Assembly: GCF_900187305.1 (NCBI RefSeq) | Contig: NZ_LT906434.1 | Location: 744,001-808,000, forward strand | DNA length: 64,000 nt | DNA from: Neisseria zoodegmatis | GTDB taxonomy: Bacteria; Pseudomonadota; Gammaproteobacteria; Burkholderiales; Neisseriaceae | Reading direction: 5' to 3' | In this document: positions 47,429 through 54,304 of the stretch, in pieces | Position numbering within the stretch: position 1 is the stretch's first letter | Layout of the letters: each line of letters starts with the position of its first letter | Program-made: the position numbers and the translations under genes | The notes under the pieces: model-generated | Told to the model about the DNA's origin: nothing | What the model saw: the letters and a program-made list of their open reading frames with translations, nothing else | The model's database searches: none

Positions 47429-47740
47429 ATGGCAAATCAAAAAATCCGTATCCGTTTAAAAGCTTACGACTACAGTTTGATTGATCGTTCTGCTCAAGAA
47501 ATCGTTGAAACTGCTAAACGTACCGGTGCTGTTGTAAAAGGCCCGATCCCATTGCCTACAAAAATTGAACGCTTCAATATTTTGCGTTCTCCCCATGTGA
47601 ATAAAACTTCACGTGAGCAATTGGAGATTCGTACACACTTGCGTTTGATGGATATTGTCGATTGGACTGATAAAACAACAGATGCTTTGATGAAACTGGA
47701 TCTGCCTGCCGGCGTTGACGTGGAAATCAAAGTTCAATAA
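47429..47740 (+). CDS. rpsJ: 30S ribosomal protein S10
   Basis: 103-aa protein that also acts in NusB-NusE antitermination. Contains Ile-Arg-Ile-Arg-Leu-Lys-Ala-Tyr-Asp at the start, Gly-Pro-Ile-Pro-Leu-Pro-Thr-Lys near residue 38 and Arg-Glu-Gln-Leu-Glu-Ile-Arg-Thr-His near 64. It follows tuf by 19 bp. Normally rpsJ begins the S10 operon (rplC, rplD and so on), but here a terminator follows and a sensor kinase is next, so the link to rplC is absent. Confidence 0.97.
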   Translation: MANQKIRIRLKAYDYSLIDRSAQEIVETAKRTGAVVKGPIPLPTKIERFNILRSPHVNKTSREQLEIRTHLRLMDIVDWTDKTTDALMKLDLPAGVDVEIKVQ

Positions 47741-47755
47741 TTAGGTTTATCAGTA

Positions 47756-47786
47756 AAAACCCGAAGATTCTTTCTTCGGGTTTTTT
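47756..47786 (+). terminator. Terminator after rpsJ
   Basis: AACCCGAAGA and TCTTCGGGTT form a 10-bp stem with six T residues. It ends the str operon. Confidence 0.93.
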
Positions 47787-48101
47787 GTGTTTATTTCATA
47801 TGTTTCCGATAACAAGTTACCAAACGGAAATTGTTAAAAAAGGTTAGTATTTGTATTTATTTTACAACATTAAGATAGTTTTATAAGTTATTGTAAATAA
47901 TGAATGATGGATTGTTTGAAGATTATGCGGGTACATTTTTAGCTTTTAAATATGACATTATTGATGTGATTTGCGCATTTATTTGGTATATTTATTAGTA
48001 ATATTTAATATAAAAATAATTCCTTTTGTTATTTCATGTGATTCATGGCAATAAAACGAAAATATTGAATATATCTTGGACAACATTGATAAGGGGACGT
48101 T
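47787..48101. other. AT-rich upstream region of the CheA-like operon
   Basis: No gene or DUS is seen. The stretch 47860-48060 is strongly AT-rich and must hold the operon promoter; several weak TATAAT-like sites make a choice unreliable. Confidence 0.5.
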
Positions 48102-50315
48102 ATGAGTAATAGCAGCACAGGAAAAAGCTTGGATAGACAAGATTTTTCACTAAAAAAACGTTATCGTAATATTACTGCATCAATCGCTGTTTTTTTGGCA
48201 TTGGTTTCAGGATTGATGTATTACGCTTATAGCATATCGGTGGACATTCAAAAGCATCAGGTACAAATCGATGCGGCCGGTACTTTGAGTGATACCTTTT
48301 ACGATATGTTGGTAACCATTCAATCTCTGCGCATCAACGATTTAGAACGGAATGTCGGGCTTGGTGAGGATGGGCAAGAAAGTAGTGCTCAAAATGTGCG
48401 TGAAAAGAATAATTCTGATGATCAAGAAAAAGAATATATCTTGATGCAAGTTGAAAATCAGAAGGTTCTGAAGGATTCTTACCAAACAGCACAGGGGTTA
48501 ATTAATGTACTTTCAAAAGGGGGAAACTACAATATCGTAGAAAGTTTCGACAGTATTCAACCCTTAGAATCAGAAGCTACCCGCAACTCTTTGGCAAAAG
48601 TTCGAGATATTTGGCAGCAGTATGATCCTTTGCTTCTTGAAACCATTCATCTTCCGATCAAACCTGATCATAATTTAGAGACCGAAAGCAAAATTGCTGC
48701 ATTTGCGGCAGAAAACCAAGAGGCTTTATATAACGGTATTGATGAGATTATTGTCGGCCTCAATGCGGAGATTATGGAACAGTCTGCAATATTGAAAACC
48801 GTGCAAATTGCCGGCATTGGTTTTTCATTGTTGTATTTCTTATTCTTTGTAACCTTTTTTATCCGCCGTTTGGAAAAATCTGACCGTGAAACAGCAGTGG
48901 CAAGACGCGAGAACCACGAAATTTTGCAAACCATCAATAGCGGCTTATTCCTGCTAGATAAAGATTTGAACATTGGTACTCAATACTCTAAAGAGCTTGA
49001 GCATTTATGGGGTAAAAAAGATTTTGGTGGCCAGAATATGCTCGATATATTGTCGGACATGGTGGCAAACTCCGAAGATTTGGAAACGGCAAACAGTTTT
49101 ATCCGCCAATTGTATAACCCCAGAGTGAAAGAGAAATTGATAGGCAGTTTGAACCCGTTTGTGCGCTGCCCGATGTTGGTGGCCAATCGGACTGGAGAAA
49201 AAGAGATCCGCTATTTGGATTTTAAATTCAACCGGGTTTATCAAGATAAAGAAATTGCGCGCGTGTTGGTAAACGTTAGTGATGAAACGAATGCGGTTTT
49301 GCTGGCTGAAAAAATTACAAAAGAGCGCAAACAAAACGATTTGCAGACAGAAATGTTGTTCTTTATTTTGAATGCGGATTCTGAGTTGCTGCGTGACTTT
49401 ATTGAAACTGCTAAGAAACGGAATAACAACATCAATGAGATTTTGAAACAGCCTGCAAAAACCCAGTCTGACTTTTTCCAAAAACTTGAAGCCATTTTCC
49501 GTGATGTTCACGGTTTGAAAGGCGATGCCAGCTCTTTAAGCCTGCATGGATTCGTATCGATTGCAGAACGGCTGGAAGACAATTTAAAAGAGCTTCAAAA
49601 GAGAAAGGTATTGAACGGCGAAGATTTCTTGATGCTGACGGTTTCGCTGGAAGAGCTGTTTAGTCTGACGAAAATGATTGAAGATCTGAATAGTCGGATT
49701 AACAAAGCCGCATCGGAAGATGAGCGTAAGCCGGTACAACCTATTAACCGCCAGAAAAACTTCTCAGACTCCGTCGCTCAACAGCTGGGTAAATATGTAG
49801 GCGAATTGGCCGAGCGTAACGGCAAAAAAGTTGACTTCAGTTGCGAGGGTATGGAGCAACGGGGCATTAGCATGATGCTCAAAAGCCAGTTAAGAGAATT
49901 GGCCGTGCAGTTATTGAGAAATGCGGTAGCTCATGGTGTTGAAAAACCGGATGTTCGCGTTAAAAACCATAAGCTTGAGTCGGGCCATCTTCGTTTGGTG
50001 CTTGAAGACAAAGACGATTGTGTGAGCTTATCGGTTCAGGATGACGGAGCAGGCATTAATCCCGAGTTGATTCGTGAAAAATTGGTAGAAAAGGGGATGT
50101 ACTCTCGAGAAGAGGCGGATAAATTGGATAAAAGAGCGTTGATCCAAAAAATATTCGTTCCGGGTTTCTCGACTGCGGCAGAAAATAACGAAGATGCCGG
50201 CCGCGGAGTGGGCATGGATATCGTCAGCGACCGTATTAAGCAAATGAAAGGCAAAGTTTCAATTGCAACGAGGTCGGGCGCTTATACCTGCATCACCTTA
50301 ACGGTACCCAAGTAA
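48102..50315 (+). CDS. Membrane-bound CheA-like sensor kinase (PAS-HPt-HATPase)
   Basis: 737-aa hybrid of sensor and CheA features. TM helix about residues 24-45, extracytoplasmic domain about 46-233, TM helix about 234-256, PAS-like domain about 268-400, HPt domain about 420-535 with phospho-acceptor His470 (Asp-Val-His-Gly-Leu-Lys-Gly-Asp), and a CheA-type HATPase about 560-737. The ATP site is intact: N box Gln-Leu-Leu-Arg-Asn-Ala-Val-Ala-His-Gly, G1 Asp-Asp-Gly-Ala-Gly-Ile-Asn, F region Phe-Val-Pro-Gly-Phe-Ser-Thr, G2 Gly-Arg-Gly-Val-Gly-Met-Asp. It ends after the HATPase, so the CheW-binding P5 domain is missing, and no DHp His box is seen. The next two genes encode its probable receiver and phosphatase. 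Confidence 0.88.
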   Translation: MSNSSTGKSLDRQDFSLKKRYRNITASIAVFLALVSGLMYYAYSISVDIQKHQVQIDAAGTLSDTFYDMLVTIQSLRINDLERNVGLGEDGQESSAQNVREKNNSDDQEKEYILMQVENQKVLKDSYQTAQGLINVLSKGGNYNIVESFDSIQPLESEATRNSLAKVRDIWQQYDPLLLETIHLPIKPDHNLETESKIAAFAAENQEALYNGIDEIIVGLNAEIMEQSAILKTVQIAGIGFSLLYFLFFVTFFIRRLEKSDRETAVARRENHEILQTINSGLFLLDKDLNIGTQYSKELEHLWGKKDFGGQNMLDILSDMVANSEDLETANSFIRQLYNPRVKEKLIGSLNPFVRCPMLVANRTGEKEIRYLDFKFNRVYQDKEIARVLVNVSDETNAVLLAEKITKERKQNDLQTEMLFFILNADSELLRDFIETAKKRNNNINEILKQPAKTQSDFFQKLEAIFRDVHGLKGDASSLSLHGFVSIAERLEDNLKELQKRKVLNGEDFLMLTVSLEELFSLTKMIEDLNSRINKAASEDERKPVQPINRQKNFSDSVAQQLGKYVGELAERNGKKVDFSCEGMEQRGISMMLKSQLRELAVQLLRNAVAHGVEKPDVRVKNHKLESGHLRLVLEDKDDCVSLSVQDDGAGINPELIREKLVEKGMYSREEADKLDKRALIQKIFVPGFSTAAENNEDAGRGVGMDIVSDRIKQMKGKVSIATRSGAYTCITLTVPK

Positions 50316-50347
50316 TTTAAAACGATAATGGCTTAATAAAAGGGAAA

Positions 50348-50722
50348 ATGATGCTCACAATTATGGTAGTAGATGACTCCAATATTATCCGTAACCGTAT
50401 TACCCGCAGCTCGGAAAATAAAGGATTTGAAGTTGTAGCGAGTGCTGCCAACGGCAGAGATGCCGTGCAGTTGTATGATGTTTTAAGGCCGAATATGGTA
50501 ACGATGGATTTAACCATGCCCGAAATGGACGGTTTGGCCTGTATCCGCCATATTATGGACTTGGATGAAAATGCGAATATTTTGGTCATTTCTGCACTTG
50601 CCGATAAGGCAACAGGCATTAAGGCGCTGGAATATGGTGCAAGAGGGTTTATTTATAAACCTTTTACCGATGAAGATTTATTTGAAGCCCTTGAGGAAAT
50701 GGCGGAAGGATTGCAGCAATGA
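50348..50722 (+). CDS. CheY-like single-domain response regulator
   Basis: 124-aa receiver with no output domain. Key residues are all present: acidic pair Asp9-Asp10 (Val-Val-Asp-Asp-Ser), phospho-acceptor Asp54 (Thr-Met-Asp-Leu-Thr-Met-Pro-Glu-Met-Asp-Gly), Ser82 in the Thr/Ser position, and Lys104 (Tyr-Lys-Pro-Phe). It is 32 bp after the kinase gene, and its 3' end overlaps the CheX-like gene by 4 bp, giving translational coupling. It likely takes phosphate from His470 and signals by protein contact. Confidence 0.92.
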   Translation: MMLTIMVVDDSNIIRNRITRSSENKGFEVVASAANGRDAVQLYDVLRPNMVTMDLTMPEMDGLACIRHIMDLDENANILVISALADKATGIKALEYGARGFIYKPFTDEDLFEALEEMAEGLQQ

Positions 50723-51174
50723 AAGAGAAACAACTTCAGGTTTTTTTAGAAGGTGTACAAAAATACTTTAGCCAGGTTGCGGGTGAAGAGATTTTTGTAG
50801 GTACGCCGTATCTTGTCGAAAACATTATGCCTGCGGCAAAGCACTATTCGGGTGTGATTGCTATTTCGGGTAGCAAAAAAGGCATTGTGTATTTTACTTC
50901 ACCGGCAAGTATGGCTCAGCGCTTGCTCGAGCTGATGGGGGAAGAAGATCTTTCTGAAGCCAACATTATGGATCTTGTAGGCGAAGTGGCGAACACCATA
51001 GCAGGCAACGCACGCAGTGAGTTTGGCGAAAACTTTGAAATTTCCGTGCCCATAGTTATCAGAGGTGCGCCTGATGAGATTATGTTGCCGAGAGAGGGGC
51101 GCTCTTTTGTGATTCCTCTTGAGTGGAAAAAATTACAGGCTGCGATTGTGATTGCTATATGTAAAGGTTATTGA
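50719..51174 (+). CDS. CheX-like chemotaxis phosphatase
   Basis: 151-aa protein of the CheC/CheX/FliY phosphatase fold. It has the CheX active-site pattern Asp85-Leu-Val-Gly-Glu89-Val-Ala-Asn92, then Ile-Ala-Gly-Asn and a Pro111. In CheX the Glu and Asn act on phosphorylated CheY. It overlaps the CheY-like gene by 4 bp (ATGA), so its likely substrate is that receiver. This is a strong context argument; activity is not shown by sequence alone. Confidence 0.87.
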   Translation: MKEKQLQVFLEGVQKYFSQVAGEEIFVGTPYLVENIMPAAKHYSGVIAISGSKKGIVYFTSPASMAQRLLELMGEEDLSEANIMDLVGEVANTIAGNARSEFGENFEISVPIVIRGAPDEIMLPREGRSFVIPLEWKKLQAAIVIAICKGY

Positions 51175-51265
51175 GTAAGCCGATAGAACGAACGCTTGTG
51201 CAAGTGGATTGATGGATAGCCGGCAGATTGGCGGTGTTCTTTCTTGAATCCGCACCATCGTTGGA

Positions 51266-51307
51266 AACGGATATTGTTTGATGTTCAGACAATATCCGTT
51301 TTTGTTT
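51266..51307 (+). terminator. Terminator of the CheA-like/CheY/CheX operon
   Basis: AACGGATATTGT and ACAATATCCGTT form a 12-bp stem followed by a T tract. Confidence 0.88.
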
Positions 51308-51353
51308 GGAACAAGCATTTCAGACGGCCTTAAGAACTTTAGCTTTAGCTCTT

Positions 51354-51424
51354 GAGGCCGTCTGAAAACATATCGATACGCTACTTGTGACTTGAAATAT
51401 TGAGGCATATTTTCAGACGGCCTC
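51354..51424 (-). terminator. Widely spaced DUS pair downstream of the ProX-ProW gene
   Basis: GAGGCCGTCTGAAAA and its complement are separated by 41 bases. A third DUS lies near 51319-51331. It could terminate the minus-strand transporter transcript, though the loop is long. Confidence 0.5.
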
Positions 51425-51470
51425 ATCGTGTAGGCTGAACTCAAAAACAGCAGAATCAATCGCAAAACAC

Positions 51471-53318
51471 CTATGATTTATTGTGCTTTTCGCCGCAACC
51501 GTAAGCCTGCGTGATGCGGTCGATAATGATGGCCAGAATTACGATGGCGGCACCGGCTTCCACGCCTTGACCGATGTTGAGCGTCTGCACCGCTTGCAAT
51601 ACGTATTCGCCCAGCCCGCGCGCGCCGATCATGGAGGCCAGCACCACCATGCCGAGCGACATCATCACGGCTTGGTTCACGCCTGCCATGATGCTGGGCT
51701 TGGCTTGCGGCAGCAGCACCCATTTCAGCAGTTGCCAGCGGTTGCTGCCGAATGCGATGGCGGCTTCAATCATCTGCGGGCTGACTTGGCGGATGCCGAG
51801 GGCGGTGAGGCGGATAAGCGGGGCGAGGGCGTACACCACGGTGGCGAACAGCGCCGGCACTTTGCCGATGCCGAACAGCATCAGCACGGGAATCAGATAT
51901 ACAAAGCTCGGCATGGTCTGCATCACGTCGAGCGCAGGCGAGAGCAGCTTGTAGAGGCGCGGGCGGTAGGCGGTGAAGATGCCGACGGGAATGCCGATGA
52001 TCACGGTGAGCAATACCGAAGCGGCCAACAGCGCGAGCGTCTGCATCAGCGCCGCCCACAGGCCGAACGAACCGATTACGTAGAAACCGCCGATGCACAA
52101 GGCGGCGAACCACCATTTGCGCGTGGCATGCCAGCCCACTACGCCGGTGAGCAGCAACACCAACCACGCGGGCAGGGCTTGCAGCAGGCGCTCCAGCGGC
52201 AGCAGCAAACCGAGCGTTACATCGCTGGCTTTACGCAGCTTGTCGCCGTGGTTTTGCACGGTTTGTTTGAGCGAACGGTTGAGGCCGTCTGAAACCGACC
52301 AGACGCGGAAAATACCGTTATTGCTTGCGGATCGAATATCGAGCTTGTTTTTCAGACGGCCTGCCGCTTCTTCGGAAACCCATTGTCGCCACACTTCGGG
52401 GTGCTGCTGCAAAAACAGCTTGGCCTGTGCTTCGCCGCTGCGTTTGTTTTCCGACATTTCCAAGATGGCGCGGTTGAGCATATCCGGCTCGAATTGCAGC
52501 CGCTCGATCATGGCGGCCAGTTCGGGGTGGGCCGTCTGAAACGGGGTGGACACGGCGACGGCGAGTTTGGAAACGGGAAAGCCCGATACGCAGCGGTTTT
52601 TGCTGGCGGGCTGCAACAGCGTTTCCCAGCAGGCGGCATCGTGGGCGGGGAAGTCCAACGGCTCGAAGCGGTATTTCGCCATCAGGCCGGTGGGCTGCCA
52701 GTAGTAAAACAAGATCGGTTTTTTCTGCTCGTAAGCGGAAGAAACGGCCGCATCCAAAGCCGCGCCGGTGCCGGGGCGGACGTTGTTGAAATGCGCGTTG
52801 AGGCCGGTGGTGTCGAGCAGGCGCGTGTTGAAGGTTTCACACGTCCAACCCGTAGGGCAGTTGAGGAAACGCGCTTTTTGCGGCGACTCGGGGTCGGGGA
52901 ACAAATCTTTGAAACGCGGCAGGTCGGCCACGCCTTTTAAATCGGGGTGCGCCTGCTTCACATAATCGGGCACATACCAGCCTTGTTTCGCCCCGCCTTT
53001 GAGCGTGTCGCCGATAACGGCGGCCTTTTTTTCTTCCACGGCTTTCTGCATCACCGGCGAGCGGCCGACCCATTGTTCGGCAATAATCTGAATATCGTCT
53101 TGCGCCAGCGCGGTTTCCAGCGCGGTGGTGGTGCCGGGCACGCTTTCGGTGGCGCAGCCGTAGCCGTCGCGCAAGATGGTGTTTAAGACGGCGGTGGTGA
53201 ATTGCCCGCTTTCCCAGTCGAGCGCGCCGAGTTTGACGGGTTTGTCGGGCTGGCAGGCCGCGGCAAAAGGGCTGGCGGCGAGTAAGACGGTAAACAGGAG
53301 CGGTTTTAAAAAAGACAT
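51471..53318 (-). CDS. Fused substrate-binding protein and permease of a glycine-betaine-type ABC transporter (ProX-ProW)
   Basis: Osmoprotectant-family importer in which the periplasmic binding protein and permease are one chain. From ATG 53318 (615 aa) the product has a signal peptide (about residues 1-22), an OpuAC/ProX-type domain (about 24-330) with Leu-Asp-Trp-Glu-Ser-Gly-Gln and aromatic-rich Trp-Gln-Pro-Thr-Gly-Leu-Met, a linker, then a ProW-like permease (about 380-615) with the BPD motif Gly-Ser-Asn-Arg-Trp-Gln-Leu-Leu-Lys-Trp-Val-Leu-Leu-Pro-Gln-Ala. The order, binding protein before permease, is unusual. No ATPase (ProV/OpuAA) gene lies beside it. Substrate is a guess among betaine, choline or similar. 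The frame is open to 53438, but the signal peptide supports 53318. Confidence 0.85.
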   Translation of the reverse strand: MSFLKPLLFTVLLAASPFAAACQPDKPVKLGALDWESGQFTTAVLNTILRDGYGCATESVPGTTTALETALAQDDIQIIAEQWVGRSPVMQKAVEEKKAAVIGDTLKGGAKQGWYVPDYVKQAHPDLKGVADLPRFKDLFPDPESPQKARFLNCPTGWTCETFNTRLLDTTGLNAHFNNVRPGTGAALDAAVSSAYEQKKPILFYYWQPTGLMAKYRFEPLDFPAHDAACWETLLQPASKNRCVSGFPVSKLAVAVSTPFQTAHPELAAMIERLQFEPDMLNRAILEMSENKRSGEAQAKLFLQQHPEVWRQWVSEEAAGRLKNKLDIRSASNNGIFRVWSVSDGLNRSLKQTVQNHGDKLRKASDVTLGLLLPLERLLQALPAWLVLLLTGVVGWHATRKWWFAALCIGGFYVIGSFGLWAALMQTLALLAASVLLTVIIGIPVGIFTAYRPRLYKLLSPALDVMQTMPSFVYLIPVLMLFGIGKVPALFATVVYALAPLIRLTALGIRQVSPQMIEAAIAFGSNRWQLLKWVLLPQAKPSIMAGVNQAVMMSLGMVVLASMIGARGLGEYVLQAVQTLNIGQGVEAGAAIVILAIIIDRITQAYGCGEKHNKS

Positions 53319-53623
53319 CAGTATTTTGGGCTTTCGGAGGGAAACGGCAGGGGTTTCGGAAGGTTTCGGGTGCTCACACAAACAGACGCGGCAGCGGGAA
53401 ATATTCTTGCCGATTGATGAATCTGCGATAGATTTCAAGATATTAATACAGATAACGGCCTTTGCAAAACTTATTCAGGCCGTCTGAAAAATACGGCATG
53501 GTAGCCCACCCGCTTAAAAGCGTGGTTTTGCTCATAATATGTGAACCGAAACCGACCATCTTCAATCCAATCATCAAACCTGTACAATCCGCAGGACATC
53601 ACGAGCAAATGAAAGGTGCGAAT

Positions 53624-54088
53624 ATGAAAACATGGATGGCTTTATCTGCATCAACCTTAATTTTGATGACAGGCTGTAGCTCTATGAATAATCAGTCGGA
53701 AAACAAACCCGCGCCGCCGCAGGCCGAAGCAGCGCTGCCGTCTGAAACCGCGTTGAAGCGCGTTTGGATGCTGGCCGGTTTGGAAGGATTCACGCGCGAG
53801 CAGCTGACGGCTTTGCGCGCCGAAATGGATTTGCGTTCGCTTCCCCGCGGCAGCGCCTATATGGGTTGCAACCGCATTATGCTGAATGCCGATTCGGTTA
53901 CCGCACAGCAGATTTCGTTTGGTCACGCCGCATCAACCCGCATGTATTGCGCCGACAGAATGGCTTTGGAGCAGGCTTTTACGGCCAACATCAAAGGCAG
54001 CCACACTTACCGCATAGAAGGGCATAAGCTCATTTTGCGCAGTGAATCCGGCAAGGAAATGCACTTTGTCGCCCAAGATTGGGACTGA
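53624..54088 (+). CDS. META-domain lipoprotein (HslJ-like)
   Basis: 154-aa outer-envelope lipoprotein from ATG 53624 (AAAGGTG upstream; ATG 53609 is also possible). Lipobox ends Met-Thr-Gly-Cys. The mature part fits the META/HslJ fold: a Trp-Met-Leu-Ala-Gly-Leu segment near the start, Tyr-Met-Gly-Cys-Asn-Arg near the middle, Arg-Met-Tyr-Cys-Ala-Asp, and a final strand Glu-Met-His-Phe-Val-Ala-Gln. META-domain proteins have been linked to stress resistance and motility, with no set biochemical role. A longer open frame to 53462 is not supported by a start. Confidence 0.8.
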   Translation: MKTWMALSASTLILMTGCSSMNNQSENKPAPPQAEAALPSETALKRVWMLAGLEGFTREQLTALRAEMDLRSLPRGSAYMGCNRIMLNADSVTAQQISFGHAASTRMYCADRMALEQAFTANIKGSHTYRIEGHKLILRSESGKEMHFVAQDWD

Positions 54089-54105
54089 TAACCGCAAATA
54101 AGGCC

Positions 54106-54247
54106 GAGACCTTTGCAAAACCCCCATTTGCGGCGCATTTCTGCGTTGTGCGCTGCCCGCTCGTTTGCCTATCGTGTGATATGTCTGCGCTCGTTGTGCT
54201 GCTATGCCTTGAACTGCATCCGCATCTGAGGGTTTTTCAAAGCTTTC
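54106..54247. mobile_element. Miniature inverted-repeat element, copy 2
   Basis: 142-bp unit matching copy 1 (36960-37102) along its length. Ends are GAGACCTTTGCAAAACCC on the left and the complement GAAAGCTTTGAAAAACC on the right. It is flanked by a direct repeat AGGCC (54101-54105 and 54248-54252); the right copy is the first five bases of a DUS, so the insertion appears to have targeted a DUS. Confidence 0.8.
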
Positions 54248-54281
54248 AGGCCGTCTGAAAATGTGTTTTCAGACGGCCTTA
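54248..54281 (-). terminator. DUS-pair terminator after prlC
   Basis: AGGCCGTCTGAAAA and its complement surround a short loop, 24 bp past the prlC stop. The left DUS abuts the inserted element. Confidence 0.7.
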
Positions 54282-54304
54282 AACTTTAAAACAAGCCAGA
54301 TGAA

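Noticed and set aside
51483..52292. 269-codon plus-strand frame opposite the ProX-ProW gene
   Set aside because: His/Gln/Arg-rich translation is typical of an antisense shadow; the minus frame encodes a recognised permease.
53459..53478. CTTTGCAAAAC near 53461, similar to the MITE end
   Set aside because: Only about 11 bases match and no partner end or target duplication is present.
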